Positions 24,673 to 35,170 of a DNA stretch of 64,000 bases are shown here, piece after piece. This DNA comes from Advenella alkanexedens (lineage in GTDB: Bacteria > Pseudomonadota > Gammaproteobacteria > Burkholderiales > Burkholderiaceae_B). Below the pieces are notes generated by a model. The model saw only the letters and a list, made by a program, of their open reading frames with translations. It did no database searches and was not told the DNA's origin. The stretch lies in assembly GCF_019132845.1 (NCBI RefSeq), contig NZ_JAHSPR010000005.1, positions 186,001-250,000 on the forward strand. Reading direction: 5' to 3'. The stretch's first letter is position 1; each line of letters begins with the position of its first letter. The position numbers were made by a program, and so were the translations under genes.

Positions 24673-27045
24673 TTACTGAGCGACAGCCAGTTTTTGCCAG
24701 GTATCAACCACCGTATCGGGGTTAAGAGACATTGACAAAATACCCTGTTCTTTCAGCCATACCGCCAAATCCGGGTGATCGCTGGGGCCCTGACCACAAA
24801 TACCAACGTATTTGCCGGCTTTCAGACATGCCTGAATGGCTCGTGACAACATGAATTGTACCGCTTCATCACGCTCATCAAAATCAGCCGCCAACAACTC
24901 CATGCCCGAATCACGGTCAAGACCAAGCGTTAACTGGGTCATATCGTTTGAACCGATAGAGAACCCATCAAAGTACTGAAGGAATTTCTCGGCAAGAATC
25001 GCATTGGAAGGAACCTCACACATCATAACCACGCGCAGACCGTTTTCACCACGTTTCAGGCCATTTTCCGCCAACAGGTTAATCACGCGTTCAGCCTGGT
25101 TAAGGGTGCGCACAAAGGGGATCATGATTTCAACGTTAGTCAGACCCATTTCTTCACGAACAAAGCGCAAAGCTTCGCATTCCATACGGAAGCATTCAGC
25201 GAAATCGTCGGAAATATAACGAGCCGCACCACGGAAACCCAGCATCGGGTTTTCTTCCTCGGGCTCGTAGCGGGAACCGCCAACCAGCTTGCGATATTCG
25301 TTGGATTTGAAGTCGGACATGCGGACAATAACCGGTTTCGGATAGAACGCAGCCGCAATGGTGGCCACGCCCTCTGCCAGTTTTTCAACAAAGAAAGCAC
25401 GGGGACTTGCGTAACCACGGGCAGCCGATTCAACTGCTTTTTTCAGGTCAGCATCAACATTGGGGTAATCAAGTACCGCTTTAGGGTGAATGTTGATGTT
25501 GTTGTTGATGATAAATTCAAGACGAGCCAGACCAACACCCGCATTGGGGATTTGAGAGAAATCAAATGCCAACTGGGGGTTACCCACGTTCATCATGATT
25601 TTCACATCAACTTCCGGCATTTCACCGCGACGGATTTCTTCGATTTCGGTTTCCAGAAGGCCTTCATAAATACGGCCTTCATCGCCTTCCGCACAAGACA
25701 CGGTTACCTCGGAATCATTAACAAGCACTTCAGTTGCTTCACCACAACCAACAACAGCAGGAATACCCAGTTCACGTGCAATAATCGCAGCGTGGCAGGT
25801 ACGGCCACCACGGTTGGTCACAATGGCGGAAGCGCGCTTCATGACGGGTTCCCAGTTAGGGTCGGTCATGTCGGTAACCAATACATCACCGGCTTCAACC
25901 TGATCCATTTGGGCAATATCATTAATGATGCGGACTTTACCGGAACCGATTTTTTGACCGATGGCACGACCGGTAATCAGTACCTGGCCAGTCGCCTTCA
26001 GTTTGTAGCGTTGCTGGACGTCATGGGCACCTTGCTGTGATTTGACGGTTTCAGGACGAGCCTGAAGAATATACAGTTTTCCATCAATACCATCACGACC
26101 CCATTCGATATCCATAGGACGCTGATAATGCTTTTCAATAATGACGGCATAACGGGCCAGTTCAATCACTTCATCATCGGTCAGGGAGTAACGGTTTCTT
26201 TCTGAAACAGGCACGTCAACGGTCAACACGGCATTTTCACCGGGACGGCGCTCGGTGTTGAATTCCATCTTGATCAGTTTGGAACCGATGCGACGGCTGA
26301 CGATTGGATATTTACCTGATTCCAGTGTGGGTTTGAACACATAGAATTCGTCAGGATTAACGGCACCCTGTACAACGGTTTCACCCAGACCGTAAGAAGA
26401 AGTGATGAATACAACATCATCAAAACCGGACTCGGTATCCAGGGTAAACATCACACCGGCACTGCCCTTGTCTGAACGAACCATACGCTGGATACCGGCA
26501 GACAAGGCCACTTCAGCATGAGCATAGCCTTTATGGACACGGTAAGAAATAGCGCGATCGTTATAAAGTGAAGCAAAAACGTGACGGATTTTATCCAGGA
26601 CATCGTCAATGCCGGCAACGTTCAGGAAAGTTTCCTGTTGGCCTGCAAATGAAGCATCAGGCAAATCTTCGGCTGTGGCAGATGAACGGACAGCAAAAGA
26701 ACCTTTGCCATCGGCATCCAGCTTGGCATAGGCTTCGCGGATTTGACTTTCAAACTCTGCGGAAAAAGGTTCATCGATAATCCATTGACGGATTTCGGAA
26801 CCGGCCTCTGCCAATGCACGAACATCTTCCGGATTTAATGTGCTAAGACGATTGGCAATACGTGTGTCCAGCCCAGAAAGCTTGAGGAAATCCCTGAAAG
26901 CTTCTGCTGTAGTGGCAAAACCACCGGGAACCCGTACACCCGCTGAAGACAACTGGCTAATCATTTCACCCAGTGAGGCATTTTTACCACCCACCGAGTC
27001 CACGTCCGTCATGCGGAGATTTTCAAATGGAACAACATACGACAT
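24673..27045 (-). CDS. ppsA: Phosphoenolpyruvate synthase
   Basis: About 790 residues from the ATG at 27045 ([16 protein letters not shown]), preceded by AAGGGTGAC; a longer frame to 27096 is less likely. It converts pyruvate, ATP and water to PEP, AMP and phosphate for gluconeogenesis. Domains in order: N-terminal ATP-grasp ([28 protein letters not shown]), central swivelling domain with phospho-acceptor His418 in [19 protein letters not shown], and a C-terminal PEP/pyruvate barrel with the catalytic Cys in [12 protein letters not shown]. It is divergent from its regulator ppsR and ends in a strong terminator. Confidence 0.97.
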   Translation of the reverse strand: MSYVVPFENLRMTDVDSVGGKNASLGEMISQLSSAGVRVPGGFATTAEAFRDFLKLSGLDTRIANRLSTLNPEDVRALAEAGSEIRQWIIDEPFSAEFESQIREAYAKLDADGKGSFAVRSSATAEDLPDASFAGQQETFLNVAGIDDVLDKIRHVFASLYNDRAISYRVHKGYAHAEVALSAGIQRMVRSDKGSAGVMFTLDTESGFDDVVFITSSYGLGETVVQGAVNPDEFYVFKPTLESGKYPIVSRRIGSKLIKMEFNTERRPGENAVLTVDVPVSERNRYSLTDDEVIELARYAVIIEKHYQRPMDIEWGRDGIDGKLYILQARPETVKSQQGAHDVQQRYKLKATGQVLITGRAIGQKIGSGKVRIINDIAQMDQVEAGDVLVTDMTDPNWEPVMKRASAIVTNRGGRTCHAAIIARELGIPAVVGCGEATEVLVNDSEVTVSCAEGDEGRIYEGLLETEIEEIRRGEMPEVDVKIMMNVGNPQLAFDFSQIPNAGVGLARLEFIINNNINIHPKAVLDYPNVDADLKKAVESAARGYASPRAFFVEKLAEGVATIAAAFYPKPVIVRMSDFKSNEYRKLVGGSRYEPEEENPMLGFRGAARYISDDFAECFRMECEALRFVREEMGLTNVEIMIPFVRTLNQAERVINLLAENGLKRGENGLRVVMMCEVPSNAILAEKFLQYFDGFSIGSNDMTQLTLGLDRDSGMELLAADFDERDEAVQFMLSRAIQACLKAGKYVGICGQGPSDHPDLAVWLKEQGILSMSLNPDTVVDTWQKLAVAQ

Positions 27046-27210
27046 TAAAGTCACCCTTAGAATAAAAAAATGAAAGCATATTTGTTTGAAAAACAACTAA
27101 ATTCCTCAAACAAATAAGCCTTTACATGACAAACCAATGATGTCGATTACAATCATGGACTGAATTGTACCGTTTTACGGTTTTTTTTGGGCGTTTTTTA
27201 GGCAATCACA

Positions 27211-28041
27211 ATGCAACTTAATCAAAGAACTGTATTTATTGTATCGGACAGCACCGGTATTACCGCAGAAACCTTCAGTCACTCTGTACTTTCTCAGTTC
27301 AGTAAGTCTTTTGAGTTCCAGCAAATCCGGGAACCTTTCGTCACGACAGATGAAAAGGCCAAGGCTGTGGCAAAAAAAATCAATGAAATTGCCGAACGTG
27401 AAAAGAATCCACCCATCGTCTTCAGCACATTGGTCAAACAGGATATTCTTGCCTATGTCAAAGAGTCCAATTGCGTGTTCCTGGATATTTTTGGCACTTG
27501 CGTCAGCCAGCTTGAGTCAGCCTTAGGCGCCAAGTCCGAACCAACCATTGGTATGTCTCATTTAAGTGCCAGTTCAGAAGCCTACCGCAATCGCATCGAG
27601 GCAATCAACTTTAGCCTGGCCCACGATGACGGTCAATTCATTCATGGCCTTAAGGAAGCGGATGTGATTCTGGTGGGTGTTTCCCGTTGTGGTAAAACAC
27701 CAACGAGCCTTTACCTTGCCATGCAATACGCCATCAAGGCAGCCAATTTTCCGTTAATTCCCGAAGACTTTGAACGCGGCAGCCTGCCTAAAACATTGCA
27801 GCCTTTCCGCAACAAGCTGTTCGGTTTGTCCATCCAGCCCGATCGCCTGAGTGAAGTCCGCAATGAACGTCGCCCAAACAGCCGTTATGCTACGCTGGAG
27901 CAATGTTTGTATGAAGTGGCTGAAGCAGAAAGATTAATGCGCCGCGAAGGCATTGAATGGCTGTCAACCACAACCAAGTCGATTGAAGAAATTTCCACGA
28001 CTGTTTTGCAAATACTTGGGCTGAATAAATCCAGCTACTAA
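27211..28041 (+). CDS. ppsR: PEP synthase regulatory protein (bifunctional kinase/pyrophosphorylase)
   Basis: A 276-residue DUF299 protein that switches PpsA off by ADP-dependent phosphorylation of a threonine and on by phosphate-dependent removal. It opens RTVFIVSDSTGITAETF and has a P-loop GVSRCGKT at 156-163 followed by PTSLYLAMQYAIKAAN, both typical. The divergent pairing with ppsA (about 165 bp between starts) is conserved in proteobacteria and lets both be controlled together. A clear terminator follows. Confidence 0.96.
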   Translation: MQLNQRTVFIVSDSTGITAETFSHSVLSQFSKSFEFQQIREPFVTTDEKAKAVAKKINEIAEREKNPPIVFSTLVKQDILAYVKESNCVFLDIFGTCVSQLESALGAKSEPTIGMSHLSASSEAYRNRIEAINFSLAHDDGQFIHGLKEADVILVGVSRCGKTPTSLYLAMQYAIKAANFPLIPEDFERGSLPKTLQPFRNKLFGLSIQPDRLSEVRNERRPNSRYATLEQCLYEVAEAERLMRREGIEWLSTTTKSIEEISTTVLQILGLNKSSY

Positions 28042-28062
28042 AAAAACCACCCTATCATCTAT

Positions 28063-28105
28063 AAATACCTGTCCGTGTGTACATTTCACTGACAGGTATT
28101 TTTTT
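28063..28105 (+). terminator. Terminator after ppsR
   Basis: Stem AAATACCTGTC (28063-28073) and GACAGGTATTT (28091-28101), 17-nt loop, then a T-run to 28105. Confidence 0.9.
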
Positions 28106-28127
28106 GACAGGCGGCCACTACACAGCT

Positions 28128-28985
28128 TCAAACGCAATAAAGACGCTGGCGCCGGTGTTCAAACAAGACAATACCGGCAGCAACCCCCACATTCAGCGAC
28201 TCCACCCAATTTGTCTGGGGAATAAATACCTGATGATTTGCCTTGCTTAACAAGGCAGGGTGCACGCCCTGGCCTTCATGCCCCAACAACCATACACATT
28301 GTTCGGGCAAGCGTGTTTCATACAGGTTCTGCGCCTTGTCCGACAACGCAGTTGCCATGACCGGAACACTAGTCCGGCCAATGAGTTCGGACAAGTCTTG
28401 CTGCTCGTAAATATTCAGAGAAAAATGGGCCCCTTGGGCACTTCGCAAGACCTTGGATGACCAGGCTGAAACACAGCCTTTTGACAGATATACATGGCGA
28501 ACCCCCGCTGCCGCGGCAGAACGCAGGATGGTCCCCGCATTACCCGGATCTTGTAACCGGTCCAGAAAAACCGCGTTCTCCCGAATCTTTTCCGGCACCT
28601 GGAAGGATGGCGTGTTCACCAGAAAAAGCACCCCTTGCGGTGAGTCCACCTGCGTCAAGTTTTTGAAGAGTTTATCGGGTACAACAACGCATTGATCCTG
28701 ATTCAACACATTGAACAACTGCCAAACCTCATTAGCGGACGATTGCATGACAGATGCACCTTCCTGCATCAATTGATGCGCAGCTGCATGTTGCACGAAT
28801 GCACCTGACTCGACCTGCTCTAGCACAGCGGCATTGAACACAGCCAACAAAGGATTCGCATGATGCGCTAACCATGAATGGCAAAGATGGACGCCTTCAA
28901 TGAGGACCTGACCCTTTATTTTGCCAAGATGAACCTTCAGCAATTGCTTGTACAAGGGATTTTCTTTGGAGGAGATGGATTTCAT
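28128..28985 (-). CDS. SpoU/TrmH-family RNA 2'-O-methyltransferase
   Basis: About 285 residues from the ATG at 28985; the twelve codons before it overlap a hairpin and are unlikely to be translated. The C-terminal SPOUT domain shows the three knot motifs: LDRLQDPGNAGTILRSA, WLLGHEGQGV and the SLNVGVAAGIVLFEHRRQ end. The N-terminal about 100 residues form the substrate-binding L30e-like domain. It would methylate a ribose in rRNA or tRNA using S-adenosylmethionine; whether it is RlmB-like or has another target cannot be told. In relatives it lies directly after rnhB; here a desaturase intervenes. Confidence 0.88.
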   Translation of the reverse strand: MKSISSKENPLYKQLLKVHLGKIKGQVLIEGVHLCHSWLAHHANPLLAVFNAAVLEQVESGAFVQHAAAHQLMQEGASVMQSSANEVWQLFNVLNQDQCVVVPDKLFKNLTQVDSPQGVLFLVNTPSFQVPEKIRENAVFLDRLQDPGNAGTILRSAAAAGVRHVYLSKGCVSAWSSKVLRSAQGAHFSLNIYEQQDLSELIGRTSVPVMATALSDKAQNLYETRLPEQCVWLLGHEGQGVHPALLSKANHQVFIPQTNWVESLNVGVAAGIVLFEHRRQRLYCV

Positions 28986-29016
28986 ACAAAAAATTATCCC
29001 GCATAAGCGGGATAAT
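28986..29016 (-). terminator. Terminator after the desaturase gene
   Basis: Stem ATTATCCCGC (28993-29002) and GCGGGATAAT (29007-29016) with loop ATAA. On the minus strand it is followed by a run of T right before the methyltransferase ATG, so that gene's own promoter or readthrough must overlap it. Confidence 0.85.
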
Positions 29017-29048
29017 ATCAAAGCCTAATATTGATGGTTCCGGATAGA

Positions 29049-30122
29049 TTACAAAACCTGGGCTGTTGGCTTACCGTTGAAATCAAGCCAGCGCTTGTTT
29101 TCATAGTCATACAGCTTGGTTGCCTTGGCCGTTTTGAAATACCATCTCCAGCTGAATTTCTGTACCACAATCCGTTCTGGCAGCATTTCTTCAAGACGGG
29201 CTTGTGCAGCTTTCAACTTGTACAACGGAATACTCATATCAACGTGATGGGCAGTATGCTCAAGAATGTGATGCATGAGTGCACCAAAATGAAAGTTGAA
29301 GGTCAGATGCACGGTTGTGGAAACAAACGGCTGTGCCTTGGCCCACTCAACCTTGTTATCATGCCAAACCACTTTGGTATGTGTATGCTGTACATACACC
29401 ACCCAGCCGATCATGTAAAACCAGAACATCAGTGGTACAAACCAGGCAAAAAACAACAGTGAGAAAATTGATTGATCAGTTTGAATGGCCGCAATGATCA
29501 CGACCAGTGCCCAGGAAATACCAAACACACTGGATAGCAGGCCGTCCCAGAAAAAGACTTTACGCTGCGTACCCATATACGCCTTGGTGGGAAACATCAT
29601 GCGGTTCCACCAGATTTCAACAAGATAATAAATGCCTGCACCCCAGCCACTGCGATAGAATCGCTCCATAAGCTGACGTCCTTTGGACATGGCAGCGTAC
29701 TCTTCCGGTGTATGAGGGCACCAGACAAAATCCATGCCTTTCAGATTGGTATAGCCATGATGCACGACATTATGACCAACATCCCATAGGCTGTACGGTG
29801 AGACGGATGGCAAAAAGGCAATACGGCCCAACCATTTATTCAGCTTCCGGTGTGGTGTCAGGCTTTGGTGGCAGGCATCATGACCGATAATAAACAGACG
29901 GCCAATGACAAAACCACAAACCAGGCCGCAAATCAACTTTGCCCACCATGGTTCAAAAACAATTGCCCCGGCAATCAATGCAAAAAACAAGGCGATATCA
30001 ATAATCATCAGAACAATAGCGCGAAGCGTGTTTTTTTCTGATAAGGGTGTTAACCAGCTCCGAATAATTTTACGATGCGGCAGTTCATTATTCGGTGGAA
30101 TTGGCGTTAAAGGTGTGGTCAT
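29049..30122 (-). CDS. Membrane fatty acid desaturase
   Basis: A 357-residue integral membrane di-iron desaturase. The three histidine boxes are HDACH (81-85), HNVVHH (117-122) and a third in HILEHTAHH near the C-terminal third. Membrane helices flank box one and lie between about 185 and 250. It would insert a double bond into membrane lipid acyl chains, changing fluidity; regiospecificity is not readable. It has its own promoter (30137-30165) and terminator and sits between rnhB and the SpoU gene, which are usually adjacent in related bacteria, so insertion of this unit is likely. Confidence 0.9.
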   Translation of the reverse strand: MTTPLTPIPPNNELPHRKIIRSWLTPLSEKNTLRAIVLMIIDIALFFALIAGAIVFEPWWAKLICGLVCGFVIGRLFIIGHDACHQSLTPHRKLNKWLGRIAFLPSVSPYSLWDVGHNVVHHGYTNLKGMDFVWCPHTPEEYAAMSKGRQLMERFYRSGWGAGIYYLVEIWWNRMMFPTKAYMGTQRKVFFWDGLLSSVFGISWALVVIIAAIQTDQSIFSLLFFAWFVPLMFWFYMIGWVVYVQHTHTKVVWHDNKVEWAKAQPFVSTTVHLTFNFHFGALMHHILEHTAHHVDMSIPLYKLKAAQARLEEMLPERIVVQKFSWRWYFKTAKATKLYDYENKRWLDFNGKPTAQVL

Positions 30123-30136
30123 AAATAATATCTATC

Positions 30137-30165
30137 TAATAACAAAAGGCTGTAATTCTTTACAA
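30137..30165 (-). promoter_or_regulatory. Putative promoter of the desaturase gene
   Basis: On the minus strand, TTGTAA and TTATTA with a 17-bp spacer (plus-strand 30160-30165 and 30137-30142), about 15 bp upstream of the ATG. Fits sigma-70 spacing; start site inferred. Confidence 0.45.
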
Positions 30166-30261
30166 TGAAAGCAAATAATTGTACTGCCTTTTTATGGCAA
30201 AACAATTTTAAAACTTAAAATTAGCTTAATTAATGGAAAAAATCAATAAAAACAAAGACTT

Positions 30262-30867
30262 TTAACCCTGTAATTTTCTTACGGGCGCAAAACTCCGTCG
30301 ATGTTCAGGACAGGCGCCATGCAAACGCAAGCGCTCTAAATGAAGAGCTGTCCCGTATCCTTTATGTTGATCAAAACCATATTCGGGATATTGTTCATGC
30401 AGTTCTCTCAATGACGCATCGCGGGCCGTTTTCGCCAGGATGGAAGCAGCAGAAATACAAGCCTCAAGCGCGTCCCCTTTAACAATAGCCCTACAGGCAA
30501 CGGGCATATCTGCAGGCACACGGTTACCATCAATAAGCGCCAGACCTGGTGCAACAGACAAATTCAAAACCGCCCTTTTCATGGCCAGCATGGTTGCTTG
30601 CAGTATGTTGATCTGATCAATTTCTTCCACAGTGGCACAGGCAATAGACCAGGATAGTGCGTTTTCCTTGATTTCAAGCGCCAATTGTTCACGCTTTTTT
30701 TCGGATAGTTTTTTGGAGTCCATCAAACCATGAATGGTTTTTGCCGGATCCAGAATAACCGCAGCAGCATACACAGAACCTGCCAATGGCCCTCTTCCAG
30801 CCTCATCTATCCCGGCAATCAGTAAACCGTCTTCGTTGTCGGAAAACAAATCAAGATTATGATTCAT
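30262..30867 (-). CDS. rnhB: Ribonuclease HII
   Basis: A 201-residue enzyme that removes ribonucleotides from [24 protein letters not shown] contains the catalytic Asp-Glu pair, and [16 protein letters not shown] and ALIDGNRVP supply the other acidic residues; the C-terminal [14 protein letters not shown] is typical. It follows lpxB by 4 bp and ends the lpxD-fabZ-lpxA-lpxB-rnhB run. Confidence 0.97.
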   Translation of the reverse strand: MNHNLDLFSDNEDGLLIAGIDEAGRGPLAGSVYAAAVILDPAKTIHGLMDSKKLSEKKREQLALEIKENALSWSIACATVEEIDQINILQATMLAMKRAVLNLSVAPGLALIDGNRVPADMPVACRAIVKGDALEACISAASILAKTARDASLRELHEQYPEYGFDQHKGYGTALHLERLRLHGACPEHRRSFAPVRKLQG

Positions 30868-30871
30868 AATA

Positions 30872-32047
30872 TTACGCTGGTGAATTTGCCGCGTTTAAAA
30901 TGGCTTGCGCCGCAAGATGGGCCGTATCCTGACGCAAAGTTTCATGAAGCAAGGAGAATTTTTGTTTGACCTCCAGAATATAAGCGGTATTTTCAAGCGC
31001 ATTAAGACAGGCAGCCGCCAGATTTTCGGGCGTTGCTTCGTCTTGAAGAATTTCAGGAACAGCAAATTCTTTTAACAAGATATTGGGCAGTCCAACCCAA
31101 GGCACATAAGGCTTGAGTTGCCCTGATTTCCATTCCATCAGTTTTTTCATCAAAGGAGAAATCACATAGGAAATAACCATGGGTTTTTTGAATAAGGCCG
31201 TTTCAAGAGAGGCTGTACCACTGGCCACCAATACCGCGTCAGAAGCCTCCATCACATCCCATGCAACAGGACGTCCGGTCTCAGTCGCAGAAAAGGTTTT
31301 CAGGTTTTTAACCGGGATACTGGCATAAATCTCATCAAAATCTTTCTGCCTTTTTTCATTAACGATCGGCACAATAAACTGCAAAGCCGGATCGTGCTTT
31401 AGTAATTGTTGGGCAGTTTGCAAAAACCGTGGCGCCAGCAGTTTAACTTCTGATGCCCGGCTTCCAGGTAAAATCGCCAGTATCCGGCTGTCTGGGCTTA
31501 ACCCCAAACGAAGCCTGGCGGCCTGCATATCGGGTTTAAGCGGGATCTGGCTGGCCAAGGGGTGGCCGACAAAAGTAACGGGAATACCCTCCTTTCGATA
31601 GATGTCCACTTCGAAAGGAAACAGGACCAACATGTGAGACACTGCTTTTTTGATGGCATGAATGCGCTCATATCGCCATGCCCAAATGGATGGGCCCACA
31701 AAATGAACGGTAGGGACCCCTTTTTCTCGCAATTTTTGTTCCAGGCGCAAATTGAAATCGGGCGCATCCACACCCACAAACACATCAGGTTTATGGGCGA
31801 TTAAATTATTTTTAAGACTACTGTAAGTTCGGATTAAGGAAGGAAGTTGCTTGAGCGCATCAGCATAACCAAAAACACTTAATTTATCCATGGGATGCTG
31901 GATGTGCATGCCACGTGAGCGCATATTAGGCCCGCCTATGCCCGTAAAATGAACCTCTGGCTGGGCCTGCTTGATACCATCTATAATACGCGAGGCCAAA
32001 AGGTCACCAGAAGGTTCACCGGCAACCATTGCAACTTTCAGCCCCAT
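30872..32047 (-). CDS. lpxB: Lipid A disaccharide synthase
   Basis: About 391 residues from the ATG at 32047, which overlaps the lpxA stop by one base (TGATG). It joins UDP-diacylglucosamine and lipid X to form the lipid A disaccharide at the inner membrane. Motifs: [41 protein letters not shown] and the C-terminal glycosyltransferase segment [17 protein letters not shown]. Translational coupling with lpxA is expected. Confidence 0.97.
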   Translation of the reverse strand: MGLKVAMVAGEPSGDLLASRIIDGIKQAQPEVHFTGIGGPNMRSRGMHIQHPMDKLSVFGYADALKQLPSLIRTYSSLKNNLIAHKPDVFVGVDAPDFNLRLEQKLREKGVPTVHFVGPSIWAWRYERIHAIKKAVSHMLVLFPFEVDIYRKEGIPVTFVGHPLASQIPLKPDMQAARLRLGLSPDSRILAILPGSRASEVKLLAPRFLQTAQQLLKHDPALQFIVPIVNEKRQKDFDEIYASIPVKNLKTFSATETGRPVAWDVMEASDAVLVASGTASLETALFKKPMVISYVISPLMKKLMEWKSGQLKPYVPWVGLPNILLKEFAVPEILQDEATPENLAAACLNALENTAYILEVKQKFSLLHETLRQDTAHLAAQAILNAANSPA

Positions 32048-32838
32048 CAACGACCTATACCACGTGAGTGAGTATCAAAGAAATCCAGGAATGGCTGAAG
32101 TGCCGTACGTGTATCCGGATGTTCTTCCTGATACTGTTTGATTTCATCAAGCGCTTCTTCTATCGATAACTTGCGCATATAAATGATTTTATAAGCTTTC
32201 TTGATGGCCGAGATTTCTTCAGCTGAAAAACCACGACGTTTGAGGCCCTCTGAATTGATACCAGCGGGACGATAAGGCTGACCGGCACCCAGCACATAAG
32301 GAGGAATATCCTGGCGAATGGCGCTCATGCCACCGGTCATGGAGTGTTCGCCAATACGGATAAACTGATGCGCGGCAGTGCCGCCTCCTACGATAGCCCA
32401 GTCACCAATATGAATATGCCCGGCCAGTTGCACCGAATTGGCAATAATGGTGTGACTGCCAATCTGGCAATCATGTGCAATATGCACATAAGCCATAATC
32501 CAGTTGTCATTACCTATGCGGGTAGTACCCACATCCTGAACGGTACCCGTATTGATGGTGACATATTCACGGACCGTGTTGTTGTCACCAATTTCAAGTT
32601 TAGTGGGCTCTCCCGCATATTTTTTGTCCTGGGGCATACCACCAATCGAACAAAAACGGTAGAAATTATTATTTTTACCAATCGTGGTACATCCATCGAT
32701 AATACAATGAGCACCAACCGTTGTTCCTTCATCGATGCGAACATCTTTATGGATAATCGCATACGGGCCAACAATAACACTGGGATGGAGCTGTGCCCCA
32801 TCGTAAACAATTGCTGTTGGATGGATGTTGTTTGACAT
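32047..32838 (-). CDS. lpxA: UDP-N-acetylglucosamine acyltransferase
   Basis: About 263 residues from the ATG at 32838 ([19 protein letters not shown]), matching the 262-residue E. coli protein; a nine-codon extension overlaps fabZ. It starts lipid A synthesis by adding a 3-hydroxyacyl chain to UDP-GlcNAc. The left-handed beta-helix hexapeptide repeats run to about residue 190, with the catalytic His in [11 protein letters not shown]; the helical C-terminal part follows. It follows fabZ by 2 bp. Confidence 0.96.
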   Translation of the reverse strand: MSNNIHPTAIVYDGAQLHPSVIVGPYAIIHKDVRIDEGTTVGAHCIIDGCTTIGKNNNFYRFCSIGGMPQDKKYAGEPTKLEIGDNNTVREYVTINTGTVQDVGTTRIGNDNWIMAYVHIAHDCQIGSHTIIANSVQLAGHIHIGDWAIVGGGTAAHQFIRIGEHSMTGGMSAIRQDIPPYVLGAGQPYRPAGINSEGLKRRGFSAEEISAIKKAYKIIYMRKLSIEEALDEIKQYQEEHPDTRTALQPFLDFFDTHSRGIGR

Positions 32839-32840
32839 TA

Positions 32841-33290
32841 TTAGCCTAAATCCCTTATGGCACACATGATTTTTGCTTCAGCAACCACCTCGCCATCAAC
32901 GACGGCCTTGGTTCTGTATTTACAAATGACTTTGCTGATGCGCTCTGCTTCTGCATGCAACATTAACTGATCGCCCGGTACTACCGGTTTGCGAAAACGG
33001 GCTCCATCAACCCCTACCAGGTAATAAGCCGTTTTTGAGCTGTCCAACATTGTGCCATCTTCATTTGAAAATGAAAATATTGCCGCTGCCTGGGCCAGCG
33101 CTTCAATAATAAGCACGCCGGGCATTACTGGCAAGTGTGGGAAATGACCTTGAAAAAAGGGTTCATTGATAGTTACGTTTTTGACAGCAACAATACTTTT
33201 TCCTGGAACCATTTCAAGGACACGATCCACCAACAGCATAGGATAACGATGAGGGATGCGATCCATAATGCCTTGAATATCGATTACCAT
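32841..33290 (-). CDS. fabZ: 3-hydroxyacyl-ACP dehydratase FabZ
   Basis: A 149-residue hot-dog-fold dehydratase for fatty acid elongation. The active-site segments [13 protein letters not shown] (catalytic His) and [20 protein letters not shown] (catalytic Glu) are intact. Its place between lpxD and lpxA links fatty-acid supply to lipid A synthesis, the conserved proteobacterial order. 81 bp separate it from lpxD. Confidence 0.97.
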   Translation of the reverse strand: MVIDIQGIMDRIPHRYPMLLVDRVLEMVPGKSIVAVKNVTINEPFFQGHFPHLPVMPGVLIIEALAQAAAIFSFSNEDGTMLDSSKTAYYLVGVDGARFRKPVVPGDQLMLHAEAERISKVICKYRTKAVVDGEVVAEAKIMCAIRDLG

Positions 33291-33371
33291 AAATTTTCCT
33301 GTTATTAATATTTAAAAACTGATCAATTAAGCCGAGCCTGTACAGAAGCCAGTCCACTTAATTTGGTTGAA

Positions 33372-34457
33372 TTATTTTTTTTCCAATTGCTGAATGCGTC
33401 TTCTGAGTTGGGCCAGCTGCTGAAGAACAGCTGCATTTTTTTGCCAGACTCCATGTGCGGCAATAGGAAAAACCCCTGTATAACGACCTGGCTCAAGAAT
33501 ATCAGAAGTGACGGCAGAGCCGCCAGAGATATGCACATCATCACCAATGGTAATATGACCGGAAACCATGCCGGCACCCGCAACGGTACAGCGGGTACCT
33601 ATTTGGGTAGAGCCTGCAATACCCACACAGGCAGCCATGGCGGTATGGTCTCCAATTTTAACATTGTGACCAATCATGATCTGGTTATCCAGTTTGACAC
33701 CATTACCAATAACCGTATCTTCAATGGCACCTCTGTCTACCGTCGTACAGGCACCAATCTCAACATCATTGCCAAGAATAACGCGCCCCAGCTGGGAGAT
33801 CTTGCACCAGGCACCTTTTTCATGGCTGTTATCGGGCGCGAAGCCAAAACCGTCAGCACCAATGACCGAACCACTGTGCAATATACAGCGCTGACCGACG
33901 ATCACGTCATGATAAAGGGTGACATTGGCATACAGGATGCTGTTATCACCAATCTCAGAGTTCCTGCCAATAACACATGACGCACCAATAATACAGCCCG
34001 CCGCAATTCTAACACCAGACTCGATAACCGCGAGCGGCCCAATGGAAACCCCTTGTTCAATAATGGCATCGGGAGCCACAATGGCCGAAGGATGTATCTG
34101 TTTGGGTATATTATTTAGCCTGAAGCTGTCAAACCATTGCGCTATCCGTGCATACATCAGATAGGGATTCTCACAGATCACCATCGCAAATGGGACGGTA
34201 TCAGGTAAATGGTCAACCGCTTTTTGGGGAAGAATGACAGCAGCCGCTTCAGTTTTCAGTAAATGTGGAAAAAACTTCGCATTTGAAAGAAAACTGATTT
34301 CAGTCTTTCCTGCATTATTCAGGGAGCCCAAACCATAAATTGATGGCAAGGGTTGGTTTGAACTGTTTTTGATTTTCCAATCCAAACCTCGCGTATCAAC
34401 CTGTTCAAGCAGCTTATCCAGTGAAACTGCCTGATTCGGATTTAATACGATTGCCAT
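33372..34457 (-). CDS. lpxD: UDP-3-O-acylglucosamine N-acyltransferase
   Basis: A 361-residue trimeric acyltransferase adding the second 3-hydroxyacyl chain to the lipid A precursor. The N-terminal uridine-binding domain occupies about 1-105 (SLNNAGKTEISFL, ENPYLMYARIAQWF); the beta-helix with hexapeptide repeats follows (IHPSAIVAPDAIIEQGV), with GADGFGFAPD and HNVKIGDHTAMAA near the catalytic His. A short C-terminal helix (LQQLAQLRRRIQQLEKK) binds acyl carrier protein. Two bp after the skp-like gene. Confidence 0.97.
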   Translation of the reverse strand: MAIVLNPNQAVSLDKLLEQVDTRGLDWKIKNSSNQPLPSIYGLGSLNNAGKTEISFLSNAKFFPHLLKTEAAAVILPQKAVDHLPDTVPFAMVICENPYLMYARIAQWFDSFRLNNIPKQIHPSAIVAPDAIIEQGVSIGPLAVIESGVRIAAGCIIGASCVIGRNSEIGDNSILYANVTLYHDVIVGQRCILHSGSVIGADGFGFAPDNSHEKGAWCKISQLGRVILGNDVEIGACTTVDRGAIEDTVIGNGVKLDNQIMIGHNVKIGDHTAMAACVGIAGSTQIGTRCTVAGAGMVSGHITIGDDVHISGGSAVTSDILEPGRYTGVFPIAAHGVWQKNAAVLQQLAQLRRRIQQLEKK

Positions 34458-34459
34458 AC

Positions 34460-35065
34460 TTATTTTTTATCCAGTGCTTTAATAACGATATCGGTGATAT
34501 CAATACGCGCACTGACAGTTACCGCATCTTGAACAATCAGATCGTAATTCTCTTTTTCAGCGATGTCACGAATGGCTGCATTGGCTTTATCTACAATACC
34601 GGAAAAAGCCTCATTACGACGACGATTGAAGTCTTCCTGAAATTCACGACGTTTACGCTGAAGATCGGTATCAAGGTCAGCCAATTCACGTTGAGCCTTT
34701 GTACGCTCCGCATCTGTCATGACCGGTGCATTTTTATCAAATTGCTCTGCTTTGCTACGCAGGTTATTAGCCAGCTTTTGCAGCTCTTCATCTCTTTTTT
34801 TAAATTCAGTTTCGATTTTGTCCTGTGCTTCTTTTGCTGGCGCAGAATCACGAAGGATCTTTTCAGTATTAACGAACCCGATTTTCAACGGGCTGGTGCT
34901 GGAGGTTTCTGCCGCAGCTTCAGTCTTTGTTTCTGTCCCTTCGGTTGTTTTTTTTGCTTGTGCGAATACAGTCGGTGCTGTCAATGAAAGACCGATAACT
35001 GATGTTGCAAGCAACATACCAACTTTACGTTTGCCGAAAGTATTTTTTGCCAAACTTGAACTCAT
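34460..35065 (-). CDS. skp: OmpH/Skp-family periplasmic chaperone
   Basis: A 201-residue Skp-like chaperone for outer-membrane proteins. A signal peptide is visible (cleavage near FAQA, 36). A Lys/Thr/Glu-rich linker (about 37-56) precedes KIGFVNTEKILRDSAPAKEA, the family start, then two long helices forming the jellyfish tentacle (EFKKRDEELQKLANNLRSKA to FQEDFNRRRNEAF). The extra linker makes it longer than E. coli Skp (161). It lies between bamA and lpxD as usual. Confidence 0.93.
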   Translation of the reverse strand: MSSSLAKNTFGKRKVGMLLATSVIGLSLTAPTVFAQAKKTTEGTETKTEAAAETSSTSPLKIGFVNTEKILRDSAPAKEAQDKIETEFKKRDEELQKLANNLRSKAEQFDKNAPVMTDAERTKAQRELADLDTDLQRKRREFQEDFNRRRNEAFSGIVDKANAAIRDIAEKENYDLIVQDAVTVSARIDITDIVIKALDKK

Positions 35066-35170
35066 GAAAATAACCTTATAATGTAAAAGGAATTATATAA
35101 AAATTCGTTCACCAGGATTATTTCAAAAAATCCTGATGATTAAATACCTGTTAAAGTTTGTGTATAACCA

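Noticed and set aside
32344-33980. Long plus-strand frames over lpxA and lpxD rich in Asn, Thr and Ile
   Set aside because: Artefacts of the hexapeptide repeats of the real genes read backwards.
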